Positions 18,511-25,495 of a stretch of DNA of 53,167 bases are shown here, one piece after another (the stretch's first letter is position 1; every line of letters begins with the position of its first letter). Made by a program: the position numbers and the translations under genes. This stretch comes from Rhodospirillales bacterium. Its GTDB lineage: Bacteria; Pseudomonadota; Alphaproteobacteria; Rhodospirillales; JANQFP01. The stretch is from the NCBI GenBank assembly GCA_028277795.1, contig JANQFP010000131.1, positions 1 through 53,167 on the forward strand, written 5' to 3'. The notes below the pieces were generated by a model. That model was given only the letters and a program-made list of their open reading frames with translations, had not been told where the DNA came from and made no database searches.

Positions 18511-19232
18511 GCCCGTACCTGCGCCGCCGCCGGGCCGGCGGCGTCTTCGGCGATGCGCCCGTCGGCCAGATGCAGGATGCGGCGGCATCGGTCGGCCACG
18601 TCGGGCTGGTGGGTAACCAGGATGAGGGTGGTGCCGCGGCGTTCGTGCAGGTCGAAAAGGAGGTCCATGACCGCATGGCCGGTGGCGCCGTCCAGGTTCC
18701 CCGTGGGCTCGTCGGCGAGCAGGATGGTGGGCTCGGCCACGAAGGCGCGGGCCAGGGCCACCCGCTGCTGCTCGCCCCCCGAAAGCTGTCCGGGGTAGTG
18801 CTCCAGGCGGCGGCCCAGGCCCACCGCCTCCAGCTGCGCCCGCGCCCGGTCGAACGGGTCGTCCGCGCCGGCGAACTCCAACGGGATGGCCACGTTCTCC
18901 AGGGCCGTCATGGTGGAGACCAGGTGGAAGTTCTGGAACACGATGCCGATCTGGTCACGGCGGAAGCGGGCCAAAGCGTCCTCGTCGAGAGGGCCGATGT
19001 CGGTGCCGGCCACATGGACGGCGCCGCCGGTGGGCCGCTCCAGGCCGGCGATGACCATCAGCAGGCTGGTCTTGCCCGACCCCGACGGGCCGACCACGCC
19101 GACGGTCTCGCCGCGCGCCACATGCAGATCGATGCCGCGCAGGATATTGACCGGGCCGGCGGCACTGACCAGTGTTAGTTGGAGGTCGTCGAGGTGGACG
19201 GCGGCCCCATCCTGCATTGGAAGTCCTGTCAT
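18507..19232 (-). CDS. ybbA: ABC transporter ATP-binding protein (YbbA/LolD-type)
   Basis: The 241-residue ATPase shows Walker A GPSGSGKTS, a Q-loop in IGIVFQNFHL, signature LSGGEQQR, Walker B ILLADEPTGNLD and a switch His in LVTHQPD. It is coupled by a 4-base overlap to the FtsX-like permease. The ATG at 19232 lies two bases from the divergent tesA-like ATG. An internal ATG at 19217 has an AGGA site 6 bases upstream and may be the real start, which would give room for promoters. Confidence 0.92.
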   Translation of the reverse strand: MTGLPMQDGAAVHLDDLQLTLVSAAGPVNILRGIDLHVARGETVGVVGPSGSGKTSLLMVIAGLERPTGGAVHVAGTDIGPLDEDALARFRRDQIGIVFQNFHLVSTMTALENVAIPLEFAGADDPFDRARAQLEAVGLGRRLEHYPGQLSGGEQQRVALARAFVAEPTILLADEPTGNLDGATGHAVMDLLFDLHERRGTTLILVTHQPDVADRCRRILHLADGRIAEDAAGPAAAQVRA

Positions 19233-19234
19233 CT

Positions 19235-19927
19235 ATGCCGAGATCGCGGCCCCGGCCAAGGCATCCGTCCCCTCCCCGATATGGCTTTGGGGTCTGGTTT
19301 GTCAACGTGACCCTGGCACTGGTGCTGCTCACCACCGCCGCGCGGGGTGGCGACGGCGTCCGCATCCTGGTCCTCGGCGACAGCCTCACCGCCGGCTACG
19401 GCCTTGCCGCCGAGGCGGCGTTCCCGGCGCGCCTGGAGCACGCGTTGCGGCAGGCTGGTCATCCGGCGCAGGTGGTCGGCGCCGGGGTGTCGGGGGACAC
19501 CACCGCCGGCGGCCTGGCCCGGCTCGACTGGAGTCTGGCCGTCGGCGCCGACGCGGTGATCGTCGAGCTGGGCGCCAACGACGGCCTGCGCGGCCTCGAT
19601 CCGGAGGCCACCTATGCCAACCTGGACGCCATCGTCGGCCGCCTCAGGGAGCGCGGCATCCCGGTGCTGCTGACCGGCATGCTGGCGCCGCCCAACCTGG
19701 GCCGCGAATACGGGGCCGAGTTCGCCGCCGTCTTCCCGCGGGTGGCCCGCAAACACGGCGTGCCGCTGTATCCCTTCTTCCTCGACGGGGTGGCGGCGGT
19801 CCCGGACCTCAACCTGGCCGACGGCATCCACCCCAATGCCCGCGGGGTCGACGTTGTGGTGGGGCGGATTCTCCCCTATGTAAAAGACCTCATCCGACCC
19901 CTGAGCGACCCGGCGGCAGGCCGCTGA
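19235..19927 (+). CDS. tesA: Arylesterase / thioesterase I of the GDSL (SGNH) family
   Basis: The 230-residue protein has an N-terminal export signal and the four SGNH blocks: LVLGDSLTAGYGL with the nucleophile Ser, a Gly in GAGVSGDTTAGG, Asn in ELGANDGLRG, and the Asp-His pair in DGIHPN. TesA hydrolyses acyl-CoA and ester substrates in the periplasm. It is divergent from ybbA/ybbP as in E. coli, which supports the assignment. The start at 19235 has only a weak GGAAG site about 10 bases upstream. Confidence 0.9.
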   Translation: MPRSRPRPRHPSPPRYGFGVWFVNVTLALVLLTTAARGGDGVRILVLGDSLTAGYGLAAEAAFPARLEHALRQAGHPAQVVGAGVSGDTTAGGLARLDWSLAVGADAVIVELGANDGLRGLDPEATYANLDAIVGRLRERGIPVLLTGMLAPPNLGREYGAEFAAVFPRVARKHGVPLYPFFLDGVAAVPDLNLADGIHPNARGVDVVVGRILPYVKDLIRPLSDPAAGR

Positions 19928-19971
19928 CACGCGGGCACCGGGCGCCATCACCAAGGGATCTCGTTGCGGCC

Positions 19972-21087
19972 ATGGAACCGTTCAAAGCGGCCCACGCGGC
20001 ATCCGACAACTGGGCCGAGGCCGTCTCCATCTGTGCCGAGGCCCTGACCCCGGTGCCGGCGGGCGCCAACCTGGGGTTCGTCTACGTCACGGACCTGCTG
20101 GCCGACGACTTCCCGCGCATTGTCGACGACCTTCGGCGCCGCACCGGAGTCGAGTCGTGGGTGGGCAGCGTCGCCCTCGGCGTGTGCTCGGCCACCGCCG
20201 AATACTTCGACCGCGCGGCGGTCGCCGCCATGGTGGCGTCCCTGCCGCCCGACGGCTTCCGCACTTTTCCCGCCATCGCCGAGACCACCGACGAAATGGC
20301 GGCCGACAGCCGCGCCTGGATCGCCGGCACCGCGCCGCCCTTCGGCATCGTCCACGGCGACCCCTACAATCCCCGCACGCCCGACCTAGTCGAGGACCTG
20401 GCCGAACTGGGCGCAGGCTTCCTGGTCGGCGGCCTGACCTCGTCGCGCTACGCGCGCCACCAAGTCGCCGGCGGCGTCACCGAGGGCGGCCTGTCGGGGG
20501 TGCTGTTCGCCCCCGGGGTAGAGGTGGCCACCACCCTGAGCCAGGGCTGCACCCCCATTGGTCCCGACCACCTGGTCACCGAATGCGTCGACAACGTGCT
20601 GATCACCCTGGATGGCGTGCCGGCCCTGGACGTGTTCAAGCAGGACGTGGGCGACCTGCTGGCCCGCGACCTCAACCGGGCCGCTGGCTTCATTCATGCC
20701 GCCCTGCCGGTGGAGGGCTCGGACACTGGCGACTACATGGTCCGCAACCTGATCGGCATCGACCCGACCCGGGGTTGGCTGGCCATTGGCGCCCCGGTGG
20801 AGACGGGCAGCCGCGTCCTGTTCGTGCGCCGCGATTCCAACAGCGCCGGCGACGACCTGGAGGCCACCCTGGGGCGGCTCAAGCAGCGGCTGTCGTGGAC
20901 GCCCAGAGGCGGCGTCTACTTCTCCTGCGTGGCCCGCGGGGCCCACATGTTCGGTGCGCCGGGCCGCGAAGTGTCGATGATCCGCGACGTCCTGGGCGAC
21001 ATCCCGCTGGTCGGGTTCTATGCCGGAGGAGAGATTTCCAACGGACGGCTTTACGGGTATACCGGGGTCCTCGCCTTGTTCGCCTGA
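19972..21087 (+). CDS. FIST N- and C-terminal domain sensory protein
   Basis: This 371-residue soluble protein matches the FIST architecture: an N-terminal half with GFVYVTDLLADDFPRIVDDL, VGGLTSSR and a GVLF segment, then a C-terminal half ending in IPLVGFYAGGEI and the Tyr-rich GRLYGYTGVLALF. FIST domains occur in signal-transduction proteins and are thought to bind small ligands such as amino acids. Here the protein has no attached kinase or receiver domain. The ATG at 19972 is chosen because the longer frame overlaps tesA and ybbA; a possible AAGGG site lies about 14 bases upstream. Confidence 0.85.
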   Translation: MEPFKAAHAASDNWAEAVSICAEALTPVPAGANLGFVYVTDLLADDFPRIVDDLRRRTGVESWVGSVALGVCSATAEYFDRAAVAAMVASLPPDGFRTFPAIAETTDEMAADSRAWIAGTAPPFGIVHGDPYNPRTPDLVEDLAELGAGFLVGGLTSSRYARHQVAGGVTEGGLSGVLFAPGVEVATTLSQGCTPIGPDHLVTECVDNVLITLDGVPALDVFKQDVGDLLARDLNRAAGFIHAALPVEGSDTGDYMVRNLIGIDPTRGWLAIGAPVETGSRVLFVRRDSNSAGDDLEATLGRLKQRLSWTPRGGVYFSCVARGAHMFGAPGREVSMIRDVLGDIPLVGFYAGGEISNGRLYGYTGVLALFA

Positions 21088-21130
21088 CCGCCGAGGGGGC
21101 GGTGGGCGATGTCCGTCCGGAGGTCCGGCC

Positions 21131-21673
21131 GTGTTGCGCCTGTTCGTCGGAGTGCCTTTGCCCGAGGCCATACGCGACCGCTTGGCCGGGCTGAGCGCCG
21201 GCCTGCCCGGCGCCAAATGGGTCTCGCCCTGGAACATGCATCTGTCGCTGCGTTTCATCGGCGAGGTGCCCCGTCACCAGGCCGAGGACATCGACCATGC
21301 CCTGGCCGCGGTGCGCGGCCGCGCCTTCGACATGACTCTGGCCGGCGTCGGCTTCTTCGGCCCCGGCGACAAGGTGCGGGTGCTGTGGGCCGGGGTGCGC
21401 CGATCCGACGCCCTGATGCACCTGCAGGACAAGGTGGAATCCGCCGTGGTCCGGGCCGGCCTCGAGCCCGAGCGCCGTAAGTTCAAGCCCCACGTCACCC
21501 TGGCCCGCTTCAAAAGCAGCCCGGGCAACCACGTGGGTGCCTACGTCGAAGACCACGACGGGTTCAGTGCCGGCCCGTTCGCCGTCGATCACTTCGTGCT
21601 GTTCCGCAGCCACCTGGGCCGCGAAGGCGCCCATTACGAGGTGCTCGCCGAATACCCTCTCGACGACGCCTGA
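21131..21673 (+). CDS. thpR: RNA 2',3'-cyclic phosphodiesterase (2H family)
   Basis: The 180-residue protein carries the two 2H phosphoesterase signatures, HLSL (in WNMHLSLRFIGE) and HVTL (in FKPHVTLARFK), and has the usual length of ThpR. It opens 2',3'-cyclic phosphate ends of RNA and was formerly called 2'-5' RNA ligase. The GTG start at 21131 is set by GGAGG 7 bases upstream. Its last 40 bases overlap the convergent HAD phosphatase gene. Confidence 0.92.
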   Translation: MLRLFVGVPLPEAIRDRLAGLSAGLPGAKWVSPWNMHLSLRFIGEVPRHQAEDIDHALAAVRGRAFDMTLAGVGFFGPGDKVRVLWAGVRRSDALMHLQDKVESAVVRAGLEPERRKFKPHVTLARFKSSPGNHVGAYVEDHDGFSAGPFAVDHFVLFRSHLGREGAHYEVLAEYPLDDA

Positions 21674-22353
21674 CCCGCAAGCAGGCCCGGCAGTTGAGTC
21701 ATGTCGGCGAACACCACATGGGCCCCGGCGGCGGCCAGCCCGGCGGCATATTCGTCTCCGGCATGGCTGGCGCCTGCGAAGCCGAGCACTGTCATGCCCG
21801 CCGCCAGGCCGGCGCGGACGCCCGACTCCGCATCCTCGACGACCACGCAATGGTGCGGATCGGCTCCCATCTGGCGGGCCGCGTAGAGGAACAGATCCGG
21901 GGCCGGTTTGCCCCGGGCCACGCTGCGGGCCGAGAACAGGTCCTTGCCGAAATGATCGATCAGGCCGGTGACCGTGAGCGAATGGCGGATCTTCTCCGGG
22001 CTGCCCGAGGAGGCCACGCATTTGGGCATGGCGATACGCGGCAGGGTCTCGGCCACCCCCGCCACCGGCTTGAGCTTGGCGGCAAAGGCGTCGGCGTCGC
22101 GGGCCCTGACGCGGCGCTCGAAATCGGGCGGCAGCGCCCGGCCCCAGTCGGCCTCGACCAGGGCGACCACGGCGGGGAAACTGATGCCGGTGAACCGCTC
22201 GCGGCAGTCCTGCGGGGTCACGGCGTAGCCCACCTCGGTCAGCATTTCGGCCAGGACCCGGCTGGCGATCATCTCGCTGTCGACCAACACACCGTCGCAG
22301 TCGAAGATGACCAGGCGCGGCGGCCGAGGCCTGACGGCGACGGGCTCAGACAC
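21634..22353 (-). CDS. HAD-superfamily phosphatase / phosphoglucomutase-like hydrolase
   Basis: The 239-residue protein has HAD motif I FDCDGVLVDS with the nucleophile Asp, motif II in CVASSGS, the Lys region ARGKPAPD and the acidic motif VVEDAESG. The helical cap after motif I places it in subfamily IA. The substrate is not determined; sugar phosphates are common for this group. The GTG start at 22353 lies inside the last codons of the kinase-like gene (8-base overlap), suggesting coupling. The 3' end overlaps thpR on the other strand. Confidence 0.85.
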   Translation of the reverse strand: MSEPVAVRPRPPRLVIFDCDGVLVDSEMIASRVLAEMLTEVGYAVTPQDCRERFTGISFPAVVALVEADWGRALPPDFERRVRARDADAFAAKLKPVAGVAETLPRIAMPKCVASSGSPEKIRHSLTVTGLIDHFGKDLFSARSVARGKPAPDLFLYAARQMGADPHHCVVVEDAESGVRAGLAAGMTVLGFAGASHAGDEYAAGLAAAGAHVVFADMTQLPGLLAGQASSRGYSASTS

Positions 22354-23200
22354 CGAACCGGCGCAGGGTGCGCTCCACCGAACCCACGTAGCCACCGCCG
22401 AACAGACGCACGTGGACCAGCAGAGGATAGAGGTTGTAGAGGTCCCGCCGCTCCTCGAAGAACCCCGGCGCCAGGGGCCGCAGGGCCTCGTAGCGGGAGA
22501 AGAAGGCGTCCCCGAAGGTGCCGAACAGCGTGCTGAACGCCAGCTCGATCTCCGGGTCGGCATAGTAGATGGCCGGGTCGACGAAGCCGGCGATGCGCGG
22601 CCCCCGGCACAGCACGTTGCCGGTCCACATGTCGCCGTGGATGAGGGCCGGCGCCGCCGGCTCGTCGATCCACCGCTCCAGGCGGCCGGCCAGGGTCTCG
22701 ATGCGGGACATGAGGGGGGCCGGCAGGCGGCGGGCGTCCAGGGCCTGGCGGGCCATGTACAGAAGGCGCTGGTCGCGGAAGAAGTCGCGCCAACGGGCCG
22801 TCCATGGGTTGGGCTGGTGCAGTCCGCCGATCAGGGTGGCCCGCTCGAAGCCGAACTGGTCCGCCGTGATGCCGTGCAGGTCGGCCAGCAGCTCGGCGGC
22901 GTGCGCTTGTGACGCGGCGGTGAGGCCGCCGTCGGTCTCCAGGTAGGTCATCACCAGGAGCCCGTCGTCGGCATGGACGACCTCGGGCACCGGCAGGCGG
23001 CTGTGGCGGCCCAGGTAGTCGAGCATGAAACCCTCGATGGCCAGGCCGCCGCCGCCGTCAGCCACCTTGGCCACCAGGGCGCCACCGTCGGCCAGGCGCA
23101 CCTTGTAGACGTCGCCGACGCACCCGCCCCCCATGGGCGAGACGCCGGTGGGTTTGGCTCCTGTGGCGCGGGCAACCGCGTCGATCACCGATCGGGTCAC
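22346..23200 (-). CDS. Fructosamine kinase family protein
   Basis: The 284-residue protein has the family layout: a glycine-rich N-terminal lobe (GGGCVGDVYKV), Lys in ALVAKVA, the catalytic HGDMWTGNVL and a metal-binding Asp in FVDPAIYYADPEIE. Such kinases phosphorylate ketoamine adducts on glycated proteins or small molecules, promoting their repair. The GTG start overlaps the upstream tyrosine phosphatase gene by 4 bases. The HAD phosphatase gene also overlaps, so the three genes are one operon. Confidence 0.9.
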   Translation of the reverse strand: MTRSVIDAVARATGAKPTGVSPMGGGCVGDVYKVRLADGGALVAKVADGGGGLAIEGFMLDYLGRHSRLPVPEVVHADDGLLVMTYLETDGGLTAASQAHAAELLADLHGITADQFGFERATLIGGLHQPNPWTARWRDFFRDQRLLYMARQALDARRLPAPLMSRIETLAGRLERWIDEPAAPALIHGDMWTGNVLCRGPRIAGFVDPAIYYADPEIELAFSTLFGTFGDAFFSRYEALRPLAPGFFEERRDLYNLYPLLVHVRLFGGGYVGSVERTLRRFGV

Positions 23201-23682
23201 AGCGGTCCCCCGAGCCGGTGATCGCGGATGTGATCAAGCAAACCGGCCGAGGCCCGCTCCACCAGGTCCAGCACCACCTCGAATCCGGCGGGGCCGCCGT
23301 AATAGGGGTCGGGCACGTCGCGCCGTCCCGTATCGGGGGCGAAATCCAGCAGCAGGTGCAGGCGGTGCTCCTCGCCCCGCGGGCACATGTCGATCAGGTC
23401 GGCGTGGTTTTCCCGGTCCATGGCGACGATGTAGTCGTAGCGCCGGAAGTCCTCGGCGGCGGTGCCCCGCGCCCTGTGGGTGGCCAGGTCGAACCCGCGG
23501 CGCCGGGCCGCCGCCACCGCCCGCTTGTCGGCCGGCTTCCCCCGGTGCCAGTCGATGGTGCCGGCCGAATCGACGGCGATGGTCCCGGCCAGCCCCGCCC
23601 TGTCGACCAAGGTGCGGAACACGCCGGCCGCCGTGGGCGAGCGGCAGATGTTGCCGAGACAGACGAACAGGACGTTGACCAG
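23197..23682 (-). CDS. Low-molecular-weight protein tyrosine phosphatase, apparent CTG start
   Basis: Reading the frame upstream of the first GTG (23622) reveals the essential N-terminus VLFVCLGNICRSPTAAG with the catalytic CxxxxxR P-loop. The frame is closed by a stop at 23686-23688. Between that stop and the P-loop there is no ATG, GTG or TTG, so the start is probably CTG at 23682, 8 bases after a GGAGG. A start at GTG 23622 would remove the active-site Cys. The C-terminal catalytic loop DPYYGG is present. The protein would be 161 residues, normal for the family. It leads an operon with the fructosamine-kinase-like and HAD genes. Confidence 0.82.
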   Translation of the reverse strand: MVNVLFVCLGNICRSPTAAGVFRTLVDRAGLAGTIAVDSAGTIDWHRGKPADKRAVAAARRRGFDLATHRARGTAAEDFRRYDYIVAMDRENHADLIDMCPRGEEHRLHLLLDFAPDTGRRDVPDPYYGGPAGFEVVLDLVERASAGLLDHIRDHRLGGPL

Positions 23683-23690
23683 GACTCAAT

Positions 23691-23695
23691 CCTCC
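23691..23695 (-). promoter_or_regulatory. Ribosome binding site deciding the CTG start
   Basis: GGAGG on the minus strand is 8 bases from CTG at 23682 and is the only good ribosome site near the 5' end of the phosphatase frame. Confidence 0.5.
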
Positions 23696-23756
23696 GTGGC
23701 GGGATCGGCAAGCGATGGATTATCATGGCGCCCCCGGTCAGCGGCAAGGGGTCACC

Positions 23757-24482
23757 ATGAACGAAAACGACCGCCGGAAGATCGTCATCCTCACCGGCGC
23801 CGGCATCTCCAAGGAGTCGGGTCTCGACACCTTCCGCGACACCGACGGAATCTGGTCCAAGCACAGCCTGGAGGACGTGGCCACGCCGCAGGGGTTCGCC
23901 CGTAATCCGGTTCTGGTCCACCAGTTCTACAACGACCGCCGCCGCAGCCTCATCGACAACAGCGTCCTCCCCAACGCGGCCCATGCGGCGCTGGCCCGCC
24001 TGGAGGCGGAGTGGCCGGGCGAGGTCTTCCTGGTGACCCAGAACATCGACGACCTGCACGAGCGGGCGGGCAGCCACAACCTCCTGCACATGCACGGCGA
24101 GCTGCTCAAGATCCGCTGCTCCGCCTGCCGCACCGTGTCCGCCTGGGCCGAGGACCTGAGCACCGATCACGTGTGCGCCAACTGCGGCACCGGCGGCAAG
24201 CTGCGGCCCCACGTGGTGTGGTTCGGCGAAATGCCCCTGGACATGGAGCGCATCTATCAGGCGCTGTCCGAATGCGCCCTGTTCATGTCCGTCGGCACGT
24301 CGGGCAACGTCTATCCGGCGGCCGGTTTCGTGCAGCAGGTGCGGGCGTCGGGCGACGCCCATACGGTGGAGCTCAACCTGGAGCCGTCGATGAAGGCCAG
24401 CGCCTTCGCCCAGCACGTCTACGGCCCTGCCACCGAGGTGGTCCCGGCCTACGTGGAGCAGATCCTGGCCGGCGGCTGGTAA
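23757..24482 (+). CDS. cobB: Sirtuin NAD-dependent protein deacylase (CobB type)
   Basis: The 241-residue protein has sirtuin motifs in order: TGAGISKESGLDTFRD, the class III Y-x-x-R motif in FYNDRRR, TQNIDDLHERAG, the catalytic His in HMHGE, a zinc site of two CxxC pairs (CSAC and CANC), and VGTSGNVYPAAGF. The Tyr-Arg pair suggests desuccinylase/demalonylase as well as deacetylase ability. The ATG at 23757 follows AAGGGG. It is divergent from the tyrosine phosphatase operon, 74 bases away. Confidence 0.93.
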   Translation: MNENDRRKIVILTGAGISKESGLDTFRDTDGIWSKHSLEDVATPQGFARNPVLVHQFYNDRRRSLIDNSVLPNAAHAALARLEAEWPGEVFLVTQNIDDLHERAGSHNLLHMHGELLKIRCSACRTVSAWAEDLSTDHVCANCGTGGKLRPHVVWFGEMPLDMERIYQALSECALFMSVGTSGNVYPAAGFVQQVRASGDAHTVELNLEPSMKASAFAQHVYGPATEVVPAYVEQILAGGW

Positions 24483-24840
24483 GCACGGGCCGGTTTTTCG
24501 CACCGATACGCCCCCCCGGGGCCGGAGGGCCCGGAAGAGGCGCCAAACCTGGCGATATCAATGAGATATGCGTCTGGCGGGACTCTGGGTTGCAGGTATG
24601 TAGGGTTGAATCCCATAAGGGCAAATGTTATCAGTTTAGAACTTTCTAATATACAAAACCGACGACTCAATGTGACGACGATGAAGAACACAGCTTTGAG
24701 CGTTTTCGCCCTGTCGGCGGTCACTTTCTTGCTGCTGGTCTCGGGGCGTTTCCATCAGCTCCTGGCCTACCTCCAGTAGACGAATCGGACTCGCCGCGTC
24801 CGGTGGTGTGACGTGGCGGGCAGCGCTAGGATCGGTCCCG
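24483..24840. other. Intergenic region between cobB and the UDG-family gene
   Basis: About 360 bases with an abrupt AT-rich patch at about 24615-24670, unlike the flanks, that could hold a promoter. Only one tiny frame (24681-24779) looks at all protein-like. No clear terminator was found. Confidence 0.4.
24681..24779 (+). CDS. Possible 32-residue single-span membrane peptide
   Basis: The frame encodes a Lys-containing N-terminus followed by a hydrophobic segment (VFALSAVTFLLLVSG) and a short tail. It follows an AT-rich promoter-like patch, but there is no convincing ribosome site. The composition fits a small inner-membrane protein; chance cannot be excluded. Confidence 0.25.
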   Translation: MKNTALSVFALSAVTFLLLVSGRFHQLLAYLQ

Positions 24841-25425
24841 ATGGCCGATCTTGCGTCCCTGCTCGCCGAGGTGCGCGCGTGCACCGCGTGCGCTGATGAC
24901 CTGCCGCTGGGACCGCGGCCGGTGCTCCGGGCCGACTCCAGCGCCCGAGTGCTGATCGTTGGCCAGGCCCCGGGAACGCGGGTGCACGAGACCGGCATTC
25001 CCTGGAACGACCGTTCCGGCGACCGCCTGCGGGCGTGGCTGGACATGGACCGGGACACGTTCTACGACGCCGGGCGCATCGCCATCGTACCCATGGGCTT
25101 CTGCTACCCCGGCCGCGATCCGCGCGGTGGCGACAACCCGCCGCGGCCCGAGTGCGCGCCCTTGTGGCACGAACGCCTGCTGGCCGCCCTGCCGGCCCTG
25201 CGCCTGACCTTGCTGGTGGGCATGCACGCCCAGGCCCACTACCTGGGCAGCCGGCGCCGGGCCACCCTGACCGAGACCGTCCGCGCCTGGCCGTCCTACG
25301 GCCCGCAATACCTTCCCCTTCCTCACCCGAGCTGGCGCAACACCGCCTGGCTCAACAGGAACCCGTGGTTCGAGGCGGAGCTGCTCCCCGACCTAAGGCG
25401 CCGGGTGCGGGAGGCGATCAATTAA
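24841..25425 (+). CDS. Uracil-DNA glycosylase superfamily protein
   Basis: The 194-residue protein has a Cys pair near the N-terminus (ACTAC), the glycosylase-type motif VGQAPGTRVHETGIPWND, and a late HPSWRN motif, matching the UDG-like superfamily that includes small single-domain proteins of unknown substrate. The N-terminal Cys residues could belong to an iron-sulfur cluster as in family 4/5 enzymes, but the full four-Cys set is not evident. The ATG at 24841 is preferred over one at 24808. Its stop lies within the first palindrome of the next intergenic region. Confidence 0.75.
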   Translation: MADLASLLAEVRACTACADDLPLGPRPVLRADSSARVLIVGQAPGTRVHETGIPWNDRSGDRLRAWLDMDRDTFYDAGRIAIVPMGFCYPGRDPRGGDNPPRPECAPLWHERLLAALPALRLTLLVGMHAQAHYLGSRRRATLTETVRAWPSYGPQYLPLPHPSWRNTAWLNRNPWFEAELLPDLRRRVREAIN

Positions 25426-25446
25426 GATCAAGCGCTTGATCTTAAT
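25421..25446. promoter_or_regulatory. Palindrome A, TAAGATCA-N6-TGATCTTA core
   Basis: A perfect 26-base palindrome overlapping the stop codon of the UDG-family gene. It has the same half-sites and the same 6-base spacer as palindrome B, 41 bases away centre to centre. Confidence 0.65.
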
Positions 25447-25456
25447 TTCTCGTCAT

Positions 25457-25492
25457 GGCACACTAAGATCAAGACTCTGATCTTAGTGTGCC
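25457..25492. promoter_or_regulatory. Palindrome B, TAAGATCA-N6-TGATCTTA core, next to the ATPase start
   Basis: Perfect 15-base arms (25457-25471 and 25478-25492) flank a 6-base spacer, ending 3 bases before the ATG at 25496. Together with palindrome A it looks like a paired operator. A transcript hairpin hiding the start codon is the alternative. Confidence 0.65.
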
Positions 25493-25495
25493 ACC

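Noticed and set aside
15965..18676. A 903-codon minus frame overlapping ybbP
   Set aside because: Arg/Pro/Gly-rich translation in the wrong frame of a clear FtsX-like permease.
23234..23689. A TTG-started alternative frame at the tyrosine phosphatase locus
   Set aside because: It uses the same GGAGG site, but its translation lacks every phosphatase motif.
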